Shown one piece after another: positions 1 through 10,690 of a DNA stretch of 64,000 bases. Under the pieces are notes generated by a model. The model searched no databases. It had not been told where the DNA came from and worked only from the letters and a program-made list of their open reading frames with translations. The stretch is from Cenococcum geophilum 1.58 (Eukaryota > Ascomycota > Dothideomycetes > Gloniales > Gloniaceae). The number at the start of each line of letters is the position of its first letter. Within the stretch, counting starts at the first letter, position 1. Position numbers and translations under genes: made by a program. Where the stretch lies: NCBI GenBank assembly GCA_001692895.1, contig KV748221.1:347919-411918 (forward strand), read 5' to 3'.

Positions 1-1187
1 ATACTCTTTTGTTCCTTGTAGTATATTGTTGTCCCTTTATACGTATATATCGTTTGCTAGTCTCGTACCCTTTACTATATAGTAACTCTGCCCACTTCTA
101 TAGTCTTTAACATAATGACCCTGTTTTCCGTAATTTATATAAGCTCCTTCTTTAAACCATTTCTCTTGCTGTGGAGTCCGCCTAAATATCTTCTACTGTT
201 AAAATCCCTAATTTGGCCTCTGCTCTTTGGACCTTTGATTACTTAATCCTTGTCCTCTAGGTTTCTATAGTTTGCTCTATCTCTTATAGGCTTTTTTGGT
301 ACTACTTAGGTTTATTGGCTCTGCGCTATACTATAGTTTCTGACTTAGCTTTTGTCGTTATATACTCTGCGCCTTATACGACTGTGGAACTCTATCCTAG
401 CCTCTCTTAGCCTGTTCCCTTTAGAAGATCCTATTATTAATCTTAATCGCTTAATCTATTAATTTCCTTAGGGTGTCCGTATCTTCCATTAGGATAATTA
501 CGTCCTGGACTTTAGCCTTAAGTCCCTGTTTGTACTGTGCTATAAGCGCCCTATTATTCTACTTTACTTATATTGCTAGTGTCTGGAACTATGTTGTATA
601 CTTAATTGCTAAAGTTCGTTATACAAGGTTCTGGAGTTTTCTTTCTGCTATAGTTGTTTCTTCTGGGTTTCTAAATATCTGCGTAAGTTATTCTGCGAAT
701 CCTTCCTAACTTAAGAATATAAATTGCACGTCTTAGTTAGCGGTTATTATTCCGTTTACCTATATCTTCGTAAGGTAAGGTTTAAACCACTTAAGTACTT
801 TTCCTAATAAGAATAGTCCTACGTAGGCTATCCGATCTATGGGTGTAGGTAACTTTACTCCCTCTTATAAGACCTTAAAGTACATCTGCGTAAGGAATCC
901 TTTGAGCTTTAACCTCTCTTCTATAAATCTCTTAATTAATAATAGCTTAATCTTTGCTGCTCCTATTCCGTTAAGTCTTTCTTCCAATACTATATTATTA
1001 GCTATTAGCTAGTTAACTATCTTCTATAACTGTCCGACCATTATAGGTTGCTATAAGTTAGTATCTGCTATACTGGTATCACCTCCTGTCCTTAAAGTAG
1101 TTGCTACTGTTAATGGCGTTATAGTGGCTGCTTTTGGTAGCATGTTGTTTAACTTCTTATATTAATACTGTAACTAGGTAGTAATTG
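1..1187 (-). mobile_element. Ty3/Gypsy LTR retroelement fossil, gag part
   Basis: On the minus strand the block retains the outline of a retrotransposon Gag region of the fungal Ty3/Gypsy type, read away from the LTR-like sequence at 1188. The DNA is extremely TA-rich, as expected after RIP. It is heavily broken, with many interruptions, and runs off the left edge of the window. It is an old fossil with no remaining function visible. Confidence 0.6.
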
Positions 1188-1495
1188 TGTAACGGAACCT
1201 TGTAGCAAGAACTACAATAGGCTCGTTATTGGGCTAGGTGTGTAGGAAATGCAAGTATAAAAGTTAACAACGTAATAATAACTGGTGGAGTAGTTGCCCA
1301 ATAGATTAACTCTAATTATATTCTGAGAATTACTATAAGGAAGGAACTATCTAGGTAGGGACTAAGGGTCCTTAAATACATAGCTGTACTTCTAGGAAAG
1401 TCATTGCTCCATCCACTCTATCTACTCTATTCGCTCTGTAATAGATTTTATAGATTATACAGATTATACAGATTACATCACGTAACTCTGCTTAC
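1188..1495 (-). repeat. LTR-B copy 1 (Gypsy-type LTR)
   Basis: The first about 220 bp match, in inverted orientation, the sequence at about 7270-7486. The edge reads TGTAACGGAACC on the plus strand, so the LTR's 3' end reads GGTTCCGTTACA on the minus strand and lies next to the Gag fossil, as a 5' LTR would. The outer boundary near 1495 is approximate because the AT-rich half has diverged. Confidence 0.55.
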
Positions 1496-2349
1496 CATTC
1501 CTCGTCACATGGTTCCACGGGTTCTATCCTAGACCGTGCTTATATCAACCAACTAGCTTCTTCCAACTCCTCTCCAAGTAGTTATAATATCGTACTTAAA
1601 GCGTCCGTAACATTTTAAGTAGTTTATAAACTAGACTACACTCTAGCCTTCTTGCTGTTTAGCGTTATAGTATTACTAGTTATAATCTATCCCTTAATTA
1701 GTAGGGTTTTGGACCTAATTAACCAACTAGGACTTAAGTTCGCTGAATTTAAGGGGTATAGTAAGTTTCTTCTTATAACGTGTCTATAAACTCTTAACGG
1801 TGCTATATAGAAAGGTAGAAGCAATTAGTGTCTGATTATACTTATTAGAGTATTATTTTGGATCCAGCCAAAACTTAGTTTTATATTAACGGATAAAATA
1901 ATTATAGTTCCGGAGACTATTACTATAGTACTTATTAGGTTCCTTTATGCGGAATTTAGGTTTTTTTAATATTATAGCGTAGTATAGTGTTACTCCTTTA
2001 AGTCCGCTTTATGTCTAGGGTATTTATACTTCCCCTAATTGTCCTTATAATTGTTCTTAATAGTCTTAATATACTTATCTTAATTATATCTCTAACTCCT
2101 TTATTTTTTATAAGGTCTTACATAGCGACTACTCTAATAACTCCCTAGTGGTAATCATTTCTAAAGGTCTTGTAAGGTTAGACGGACTAGCCGTGGCTTC
2201 TTTATAGGAAGAGGGAATGCGCTCCTCTGGGGAGACTCTCTAAGCCTCTTGCGGTAGGGGCGTCGTTTTAGGGGGTAAGGAGATATGGCCCGTTATCGTC
2301 GATTAATAGCCGTACGTTCCTTCCGTAAAGGATTAAGAGCAATTAGAAT
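1496..2349. other. AT-rich repeat-derived DNA, no gene recognised
   Basis: This stretch is TA-rich with stops in all frames and a few GC-richer patches near 2210-2330. It is probably decayed retroelement DNA joining LTR-B to LTR-A. I see no domain I can name. Confidence 0.5.
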
Positions 2350-2690
2350 TATAAGAGGCTAGTCTAACCGGAACGTATAATTATCTAATTAATAGTATAG
2401 AATAAGAGTTACCGGTAAGTAGAAGATAAGTTAAGGTAGAATAATCTTTATATATAAAGGATAAAAGCTTTCTAACCTCTTCTATTTAGAGACTAATTGC
2501 TAGTTCTTCTCTAGAGGAGAACTAGCTTTCTATATAAACCTTCTAAGACACTAATAAAACCTTTCGCCCTTATTTACCTAATTATATCTCCTCTAGAATA
2601 TATCTGGAATATATATAGGACGTAGGCAGGACACTAATAAAACCTCCTACTGTCTTATCTGATATGTACCTTTTAGGGGATTCCGTTACA
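2350..2690 (+). repeat. LTR-A copy 1 (decayed solo or truncated LTR)
   Basis: The sequence aligns along its length with 12091-12420 and 10691-10976. Its 3' end keeps the family terminus GGGGATTCCGTTACA, and its start resembles the family 5' end TGTAAGAGGCC. It is more TA-rich than the 12091 copy, so it has been mutated longer. It abuts Gypsy pol sequence, which suggests insertion into, or deletion within, that element. Confidence 0.7.
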
Positions 2691-5300
2691 TATACCTTAA
2701 TAATATTATTATCTACTTAATAAGTAAGGAAGAGTACGGAGAATACATTAAATAGGTCTTAAAAAGACTATAAAAGGAGCAGATACTAGTAGTAATTAAG
2801 AAATATAAGTTCTTTACTAAAAAGATAGATTTTGTTAGATTTATTATTAAACTAGGCTAACTTAGTATAAATCTAAAGAAGATTAAGGCTATAGTAAATT
2901 GGCAAGAACTAGAGAATATTATATAGTTAAGGTTGTTTTTAAGGTTTTGCAATTACTACAGAAGGTTTATAGCTTAATAGTTAAAAGATATTAAGCCATT
3001 TATAAGGTTAATAAAGAAAGAAAAACCTTAAGTATAGGAAGAAGAATAAAGGAAACTATTTAAGGAGGTTAAGGAGTTGTTTACTTAAGACCTAATCCTT
3101 AAAATCTACTAACTAAAACTAGAGATAGTGGTTAAAATAGATATATTAGACTTTATACTAGGGGCGTACTTCCTATAGAAATATAAAGACGGATAGCACC
3201 TAGTAGTATACTATAGTTAGAAGATAATACTATTAGAACTAAACTATAATATTTATAATAAGGAGTTATTAGGTATAGTTATAGCACTTTAAAAATAGAG
3301 AGCATTCTTATAAGGTATAGAAAAGCTATTTATAGTTAAGATGGATTATAAGAACCTAACAGGGTTCCTAATAATAAAAGAACTTAATTAGAGATAAGTT
3401 AGATAGGCAGAAATGCTTATAAAATACTATTTTAAAATTTAGTATACTAAGGGTATAGATAATACACGAGTAGATACTTTAAGTAAAAAAGCTAAACTAT
3501 AAAATAATAAAAAGCTATTAGGGGCTTTACTATAAAAAGATATAAACAGATTAATTAGATATAATTACCTAAAAATCGCAGTAATAAGAGAAATTAGTTA
3601 GACCTATCCCTTAACCCGTCAACTTGGGCACGCAGGTTATCGATAAGAGCACACCAATCAGATCAGTACCTTTGGTAGCCGTGCTCAGGAATACAAAATT
3701 CGGGGAGTGGCCAAGGCTTCGAGGGGGGTTTTTTCGCCGTCTTATTTGGGTGAATCTTATATTGAGTCTTCTGAACAAGATCTGCATCAATTCTAGCGTG
3801 ATTAGAAGGNATGGTGGTGGTGTATTTGATGGTTGAATTCTACGCGTTGTTCTGATTCTGGTGTTCGCGCACGGGCCTTCCCCTCTGCTCGCCCTGACGG
3901 GTCAAGGGATAAATTACTAGAGAGTAATTAGTTATAAAAAATCTAAGATATATAGGTAAAGAATCTAAACTTAAAATAGTATAAGAACTAAGAAGTAATA
4001 TATATACTAAGAAATATTATAAGAGAATTTATTAAGTTATTCTATAAGGGACTAACTTAAGGACACAATAGAGCTATAGGCTTAGTATTAAGACTCTAAA
4101 AGGAGTATATTATTAATAAAATCTAGGGACTAGTAAGACAAGTTATTAAGAAATATTTAAATTACTAAAGAAATAAACTAATAAGGTATAAGCTATATAG
4201 AGGGCTATAACCTATTAAAATACTAAAGAGACTATAGGAGGTTATATTATAGGACTTTATTATAAAGTTACTAAAATTAAGAGATCCTATTACCGGGTAA
4301 GATTATAACGTAATTTTAGTAATAGTAGACAAGCTAATAAAGTGGGGATACTTTATAGCATATATAGAAGAAATCTTAGTAGAAAATATCGCTAGAATCT
4401 ATATTAAAGAAGTATTTATAAAATATAGAGTATTAAGTAAGATTATATCGGATAGAGATCTAAGATTTATAGCAGCATTTTAGGAGGTATTCTTAGCAGA
4501 ATAGGGGGTTTAAGTAGTAACTTCTACCGTATATTATCCGTAGATAAACAGTTAAATGGAAAGATTAAATTAAATACTAAAGTAGTATTTAAGACACTAT
4601 ATTAATTATATATAGAATAATTAGGTATTATTATTACTAGTTATATAGTTTATATATAATATAACACCCTAAGAAGAAATAGGAATATTACTATTTAAGG
4701 CGAATTATAGGTATAAGCTAAGAACATTATTATTACTATATTAAGTAAAGAAAATAAGTAGTATAGCTAAAGAAAGAATAGAGATACTAATAAATCTTTA
4801 TATAAACCTTACGGAAACAGCTAAGGTGGTATAGTAGAGAATAAAAAAGTACTATAATGCTAAGAGATCTAAGGGACTAGATCTTAAGGAGGGAGATAAA
4901 GTATAGCTACTATATAAAAATTTTAAGAGTTAACAACTAAGTAAAAAATTAGACTAGGACCTTTTAAAATTACATAAAGAATTTTACTAGTTATATTTAA
5001 GTTAAACCTACTAGCTAAGATAAAGATCTACCCTATATAGTATATCGCGATACTAAAGCTAGCATATAGGAATGTTAAGCCACTAGTTTATAAAGTAGAC
5101 ACATATAGAGAATAGAAGGAAGATAAATAGCAAGTTTTAAAGATTATTAGCTATAAAGACGTTAATAATAAAATATAGTATAAAGTAAAGTAGATAGGCT
5201 ATAATAAGACTACCTAAGAGCTATTAGAGAATTTAAAGAATACTATAGGAAAGGTATAGAAGTATTAAAAGAGAAAAGGTTAGGCAGTATTAATAAAGAA
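2691..5300 (+). mobile_element. Ty3/Gypsy retroelement fossil, pol part
   Basis: Reading along the plus strand the recognisable parts, in order, are the end of reverse transcriptase (about 2700-3000), RNase H (about 3100-3500), the integrase core (about 4000-4900) and a chromodomain-like tail (about 5050-5280). This is the order of Ty3/Gypsy chromoviruses. It is broken many times over and very TA-rich. A GC-normal MITE (3607-3909) lies between RNase H and integrase, so the MITE arrived after most of the decay. Confidence 0.75.
3607..3909. mobile_element. MITE copy 1 (TCCCTTAACCC family)
   Basis: The element is 303 bp with 15-bp terminal inverted repeats TCCCTTAACCCGTCA (left) and TCCCTTGACCCGTCA (right, reverse complement; one mismatch). 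It is flanked by TA on both sides (3605-3606, 3910-3911), as for Tc1/mariner-type target duplications. The inside contains TTATCGATAAGAGCACACC, shared in variant form with the copies at 18880 and 24660. It has no coding capacity. Its base composition is normal although it sits in RIP-decayed Gypsy DNA. Confidence 0.8.
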
Positions 5301-7189
5301 GGATTACTAAAAAATAAGTCACCTAAGGGGGACCCAGGAGGAGTACCTACTAAGGTACTTAGAGTTATTTTCTGCCCTATTAGAAGAGAATCCATTCTTT
5401 TATTACTAAGTTCCTATAAACCTTATTTTATAAGATTCTACTCCTTAAAACAAACCTTCTTATATACTTTCTTAAGATAAGTTAACCGAGTAAACGTAAC
5501 CTACTAGGACTTAAAGGAGCGACATTAAACCTTAAGGGCCTAAGCGGTTTCCTTGGCGGATTAATAAAGTTTAGCGCGCGCTGCGGCCAACTTAGACTTA
5601 AGCTTTACAGTAGTAAATTAAATATAAAACCCTAAAATAAATTACTTAGGGAACTTAGAGACTATTAAAAGTAATAAAATATATACACTTAGTGTTAAAA
5701 ACAGAGCGAATATTATAAGATAATTAGATATTTACTCTAGTGCACTTTAAATAAGAAGAGGGTTGTTAGGATAAGGGACTTATTAGCGTAATATAAACTA
5801 ACCCCTCTTTTATATAACGAGAACACGGAGATAATATTATCTCACTAAGTAATAATATAGTAGCAATAGTGCGAGCACAACGTTGCGCTTATAAAGAAGG
5901 AGAGGCTTTAGGTATAATAAGTAATAATATTAACTAAATTAATTAGACGGATATTATACCTCTAATAAATAACTTAGAGATACTAGGAATCTTTAAGGAC
6001 AAAAATAAAGAGGAGGGAGATAGTATTATGGACGCTTTAAGTATAATATTATAACTAATAATAATAATAATAATAATAATTCTTTAATTAACGTCTAATA
6101 CGGATGCTATCTAGCCCCACGCAGACTACTCCGTATATAAGGGAAAAGTAATATTAACGGGAAAAAACCCTTGCTGCTAGGGGGGAGGAAAAACCCTATA
6201 AGCCACCTCAGTAGGATAAAAAACCCCAATTTGCCATGTCCGTCCATAGCGGCGGCCCTGCGGGTCTACGGCTACGTCCTATCCTCCTTAGATATTTAAA
6301 CTTCTTAGAAACCACTACTTCCTTCTTTAGCTTACCCTAGCTAGGGTTCACTACGTCCCAGCTAGGCCTTACCAATTAATTGCCGTACTACTGTTTCCTA
6401 TATCTTAGCCATCCCCTATATACTATTTCTTGTCTAACTATTGCCATATACGCTATACCTTCCCCCCCCTAGGGCCTATTAAAGGCATAAGGGGGATTTA
6501 TCTATTTTAACCACCGTAATACTAATAAGCGAGCGGGATATTATATTGTATTTAGGTATCTTTTATGCCTAGGCCCCAGCTAGGCCCTTTCTAAGGGTTA
6601 CCACTCCGTTAAAAGAAGATAGGGAAAACCGTAGGTCGCAATCCAGGCTACTAGGTAGTATTTGGTAGAAAAAACGGCGAGTAACCGCATGCTCCGCGGG
6701 CGATCGCCCTAGGGGTTAGGAGGGGCCGTATATTTACTCATTCGTCTACTTATTCGTTCGCGATCGCTCATTCGTTAATATAAGAGGTCGTTAATACTTT
6801 CTATTAGGGGTTAGGGGATGCTATTAAATGCTATATATCCACGTTGGATTATATAGGTGCCTTAATAGGAGAATAGCGTAGCTAAATTATAGAGGGCCAT
6901 AGTAGTAGTTTTTAAGATCTCACTATCTAAAAAAATTTTACCACCGCCTATAACGCTTACAACTACGACCACTAGGTCCTATCGCACGCTATACGATGTC
7001 TCTGCGTTGGCTCTAAGTCTGAACTTTAAAGACCTAGGTTCGTAGCCGTCACCACGTATAGGTGCAGAGTCCGTTTTCGACGGCCTAATATTATAACTAC
7101 TTAGAGAAAAATTAGAAGAAGCTAGTTAGTTAATAAGAGTACGGTTTAGGATAGAGCTAATAAAACCATATAATGAAGAATAGTAAGTA
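5301..7189. other. AT-rich repeat-derived DNA with AAT microsatellite
   Basis: After the chromodomain-like tail the DNA stays TA-rich with no reading frame of note. A pure AAT microsatellite lies at about 6056-6080. GC-richer patches at about 6160-6270 and 6640-6720 may be other repeat pieces. I recognise no family here. Confidence 0.5.
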
Positions 7190-7486
7190 AGTTATATAAT
7201 ATTATACGCGGTATACGCAGTATATATAGTGTACGTTTACGTATAATATGTATAATACGTACCTTATGTATAAGAAGGATTTCTTAGGAGTACGGATATG
7301 TATTTAAGGACCCGCAGTCCCTACCTAAATAGTTCCTTCCTTATAGTAATTCTTAGAATATAATTAGAGTTAATCTGTTAAGCAACTACTCCACTAGTTA
7401 TTATTACGTTATTGACTTCCTGTATTACCTACACACCTAGCCTATTAACGAGTCTACCGTAGTTCTTGCTACAAGGCTCCGTTATA
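7190..7486 (+). repeat. LTR-B copy 2, opposite orientation to copy 1
   Basis: About 7270-7486 is the reverse complement of about 1188-1405, sharing the segment around ATTCTTAGAATATAATTAGA and the end GGCTCCGTTATA. No matching coding region follows it in this orientation, so it is probably a solo LTR. It directly abuts the mariner-like fragment at 7487. Confidence 0.6.
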
Positions 7487-7745
7487 TTATTAGCTCTCGT
7501 TAATACCTTTAGCTGGCCAGTCTTTTGTATATAAGGCCTAATAGGCTAGCCATATTATATAAGGTAATGTTTGATTTTGTATATAGTAGTTTGACTAACG
7601 TGTAGCTGTTCTATAATAGTATCTAGCCGCCAACCTAATTTAAGCAGACGGACTATATCCGCGCGATGAGTAGGGTTAATATAAGGCACTACAACACTAG
7701 GAAACGCGTTAAGATAGGGCGAATAGCAGGGCGACGTTGGCTTTA
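7487..7745 (-). mobile_element. mariner/Tc1-like transposase N-terminal fragment
   Basis: On the minus strand a helix-turn-helix of transposase type is readable (HRADIVRLLKLGWRLDTII, then EQLHVSQTTIYKIKHYL), followed by a stretch resembling the GRPRKLT linker seen in Tc1/mariner-like proteins. Stop codons interrupt it and the catalytic DDE part is absent. The fragment ends where LTR-B copy 2 begins. This is a family-level judgement from motif shape only. Confidence 0.5.
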
Positions 7746-7796
7746 ACTTACTGACTGACGGCAGGGACGTTGTATGGACAATAAGGCGCGTTTAAC

Positions 7797-8162
7797 GTGG
7801 AAATGGGCTATCTCACGGTTTTACACGTTGGGTTGGGTGCAAAAATTGGGGATCTGCATGCCAAGGATTCTCATTCGTTTTGCAACCGACTAATCGCTTT
7901 TAATGTTCCAGGATGTTTTGGCAAAGTTTGCACGGATCCTCGCTTAGAAGTCTGCCACCTCGTGCATAAGGACCGTGCACGAGGCGGCACTGACTTCTAC
8001 ATCCTTATCTTAATCGGTGGTAAAATGGGGTGCTTCCTTTCACTATCTTCACTGCACGTAACTCTCACCTTACCGGAAGACCGGAACCAGACAACTGCGA
8101 AATATGCTTCCAACCCCCATTTGATGGGATCTCCCAACTATTATCTTCGTTTCCACTTCTGA
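7797..8162 (+). CDS. small orphan ORF, doubtful
   Basis: This 121-codon ORF sits in GC-normal DNA between the AT-rich block and the gene at 8743. I see no recognisable domain, no signal peptide and no transmembrane segment. A strong imperfect inverted repeat (7945-7999) lies inside it, which is more typical of a repeat than of a coding gene. It could be chance. Confidence 0.15.
   Translation: MEMGYLTVLHVGLGAKIGDLHAKDSHSFCNRLIAFNVPGCFGKVCTDPRLEVCHLVHKDRARGGTDFYILILIGGKMGCFLSLSSLHVTLTLPEDRNQTTAKYASNPHLMGSPNYYLRFHF
7945..7999. repeat. imperfect hairpin, arms 22 and 24 nt
   Basis: The left arm starts TAGAAGTCTGCCACCTCG and the right arm ends with its near reverse complement, GCACTGACTTCTA. They are separated by about 9 nt. 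The arms differ by a 2-nt indel and one substitution (G:T pairable in RNA). Confidence 0.6.
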
Positions 8163-8742
8163 GCGTCTCAAAGGATTAGACATTATTTGGCTCCGGCTTT
8201 TAAGTTCACCGAAATGGAGCCAAAAGCATCTGCCTTCGTGCTTGGGCTAGCGCTCTGCTCCTCCGTATGTTTAAGATATCAGCCTCTATCAGAGTATTTT
8301 ACTGATCCAGAAATCGAGAAACAGCCCGCATTGACACTCTCGTTCACGTACCCGTGATATTCTCACAAAGCGTTGTTCATACTGCACCCCCCAATATTCC
8401 TCACAGGCTCGTTTCTTTATTTCCCTGTTTCATAATACTACAAGTATTACGACCAGCATTGTTCAGTCTGTCCAGGTCATCAGCACTGCTACATGAAACT
8501 TGAGCCGCGCATTGTTTATAAGCTCCGAAGACTCAGCTGTATTGTGAAGACACTCGTCGCAGCATATAAGAGCTAATATTTCCCCGCAAATCAATATTAC
8601 GGAAGCTGGGGAATTCACGGAGCTTGTTGTTTCACTGGTAACTGATTCCACATCGCAATTCACCAGACTCAACTAATCGATAAATCAGCAAGCCCGATTA
8701 TCCTAGACTCTTCTTTCATATTTTCCTTTTCTAGATCTAAAT
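8163..8742. other. upstream region of the gene at 8743
   Basis: No gene is seen. The last 40 bases before the ATG at 8743 are pyrimidine-rich (TCTTCTTTCATATTTTCC and similar), which is common just upstream of fungal starts. Confidence 0.4.
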
Positions 8743-10041
8743 ATGGTTGAAGATTCTGTCCAGAAAGGCAAGCAACAGGAACCCGGAAACTCTCAAGCCG
8801 GAAATTCATCGATCCAGGAACAACTTCAACAGAACTCAATGATGGATCCCCGCAATGCTGAGATATCTAGTCACACCCTAGGCACGGATAGCGCACCGCG
8901 GTTGCTCCTCGTAAAATTTTCGCACGCAGAAAAGTGTGAGCACATTTTACACCCAGGTTCACTAACGCAAGTGTTGCGCTATTGTCCCCCTTGCGTTATA
9001 AAAGAAGACCTCGAAAACTTCAAATGTATTAAAGAGGTATTCGATGAGCATATTGAGAATCAGAAAACTAGGGGCAATGAATTTAATCGTATCCGAACCA
9101 AGCTTCGCCAGCGAAGACTAACATTAGCCAACGATGTCATCAGGTTCGAGAAGTGGGTCAGCTGCGAGACGAAGTGGGACAAAAGGAACCCTGGTGTAGA
9201 TACCTCTAAGTGCCACTCTTCTTCTGCTGCACTTAAACTGGCTCGGGATGCGGCGGACGCCGCTGCCGCCGCCGAGCCTGGAATACCTGAGACGGAGTCG
9301 GCAAAGGAGGGCGCGAAAAAGAAAAAACAGAGTAAAAAGCAAAGAGTTATGTTCCATCCCTTCCAGCAACACCGGCCGGAATCGCAGTATCGTCCTCAAG
9401 CCTACTGGACCAGGAAGAACCAGGAGTACAAGCCTGGGCTTTACTCTAACCCGACTGGAGATGGCTGGCAAAACACAAGTTTTATGAATGATCTGGGGTA
9501 TTACAACCGTGAGCGCAGGCTGTCTCGCGGGGAGAAGAACGCCTCTCGACGGAAGAAGATTGGTGATTTTTTTGGATTCGGGGTATCGGATCTTGATTCT
9601 ACAAACCAAAGAAGAGGGCATGAGGAAGAGCTTATCGACACGTCCGATTCGGACGATGATATTGAGCAAGATTCTGAATCTGATGCAAGCTCTGATTCCG
9701 AGGACATTGAGACGACTATAAGGCGAGAGTCTGATCAAGATAACATTCTGGACGATATCGTCTTCGAAGCCTCAGATGACGGCTTGTATGACTTTGCGGA
9801 ATACCGCCCTAATCCCCTTTGTCCTTTCCATTTACACACTCATTTTCCAAAGTGGGGAAAGGCATCCGTTAAAGAAACAGATCAAAAAGAGAACCATCAA
9901 GGAGTAAGCAAGCCTGGCTCATTGAGCGCCTTCACTTCCCGCACTTTAGACTCAAGTTCTGACTCAGCCCCAGATTGTCCAACAAGAGAACCATTTCCCG
10001 AGCCTGAATGGACCTTTGTTGGCTTTCCCCCAATCGAGTAA
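8743..10041 (+). CDS. acidic, Lys/Ser-rich protein of unknown function
   Basis: This uninterrupted ORF encodes 432 residues. The N-terminal third carries a CPPCVIKEDLENF segment and a basic helix rich in Arg. Residues about 195-205 form a strong basic run (KKKKQSKKQR) that could be a nuclear localisation signal. It is followed by a QHRPESQYRPQAYW region, and residues about 294-322 are very acidic (DTSDSDDDIEQDSESDASSD). The composition suggests a nuclear or chromatin-associated protein, which is inference. I do not recognise the family. The start is the first ATG after a pyrimidine-rich leader. A second reading frame with similar coding character begins at 10016 and overlaps the end, so the real protein may once have been longer. 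Confidence 0.6.
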   Translation: MVEDSVQKGKQQEPGNSQAGNSSIQEQLQQNSMMDPRNAEISSHTLGTDSAPRLLLVKFSHAEKCEHILHPGSLTQVLRYCPPCVIKEDLENFKCIKEVFDEHIENQKTRGNEFNRIRTKLRQRRLTLANDVIRFEKWVSCETKWDKRNPGVDTSKCHSSSAALKLARDAADAAAAAEPGIPETESAKEGAKKKKQSKKQRVMFHPFQQHRPESQYRPQAYWTRKNQEYKPGLYSNPTGDGWQNTSFMNDLGYYNRERRLSRGEKNASRRKKIGDFFGFGVSDLDSTNQRRGHEEELIDTSDSDDDIEQDSESDASSDSEDIETTIRRESDQDNILDDIVFEASDDGLYDFAEYRPNPLCPFHLHTHFPKWGKASVKETDQKENHQGVSKPGSLSAFTSRTLDSSSDSAPDCPTREPFPEPEWTFVGFPPIE

Positions 10042-10396
10042 TTGTATTATAGAAACTGCCACGGTTGCCATTCCCCTTGCTATACATAAGGCCAGGACGG
10101 CTCGAGAGCCCTTGCAAGGTTTAGCACCCTCGATATTAGCCATGCTTGTTAAACTTCGGAAGCCACCCCAGTCAGCTTTTTTCCTTAGCGGACACATGAA
10201 GCGTAAATGGCTTCACAAGGTTTCCCGTGATCAGTTTGACTCAGAAGGGAGGATGAAAAGGGATTGTATTTTACTAGCTTATAAAAATAAGCTTGATGAA
10301 CTTGGCATTACAGAAGAGTATTGGAATTGGCTTTCTGTCAAAAACATAGACGACTGCACAGTGCCTAGACCTAGACAGGAATGGTTTTTGCAATAA
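10016..10396 (+). CDS. possible 3' continuation of the 8743 gene in another frame
   Basis: This 126-codon ORF overlaps the end of the previous gene in a different frame. Its C-terminal part (GHMKRKWLHKVSRDQF, then LDELGITEEYWNWLSVKN) looks like folded protein rather than chance. I found no good GT-AG intron that would join it to the upstream ORF (the only GT-AG pairs are 13-35 nt apart). It may be a separate small gene, or the two ORFs may be one gene split by a frameshift. Confidence 0.35.
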   Translation: MLAFPQSSNCIIETATVAIPLAIHKARTAREPLQGLAPSILAMLVKLRKPPQSAFFLSGHMKRKWLHKVSRDQFDSEGRMKRDCILLAYKNKLDELGITEEYWNWLSVKNIDDCTVPRPRQEWFLQ

Positions 10397-10690
10397 TGGA
10401 AATTTCTAATTAGACACTTTAATATATTCTTGTACAACGAGGGTATTGTACGCTCTTGTTAGCCTGCATGTGACTGAAGAGAAACCTTAACACTCTAAAC
10501 ATGCCTGATGCTAGGCGCATGATACCAATGGTTCAATCGATGTTTACGCTCCCATAACTCAGGGACAATATCAATAGAGCTAAACAGAAACCGTGAAAAA
10601 CTCATCCGAAATAAGATCACACGAGCTCATCTAGTGTTGTGTTTCGTTATGGGATTTGGTTAAGGACTCGTTCATTAATATATATATATT
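10397..10690. other. intergenic, transition to AT-rich repeats
   Basis: No gene is seen. The sequence becomes TA-rich towards 10680 where LTR-A copy 2 begins. Confidence 0.4.

Noticed and set aside
7000-7080. A tRNA-like GGTTCGTAGCC stretch
   Set aside because: No cloverleaf can be drawn around it.
9124-9738. A 204-codon minus-strand ORF
   Set aside because: It is antisense to the well-supported ORF at 8743 and its composition mirrors that gene's acidic and basic runs.
10020-10060. An intron linking the ORFs at 8743 and 10016
   Set aside because: The only GT-AG pairs are 13-35 nt apart, too short for a fungal intron, and lack a branch site.
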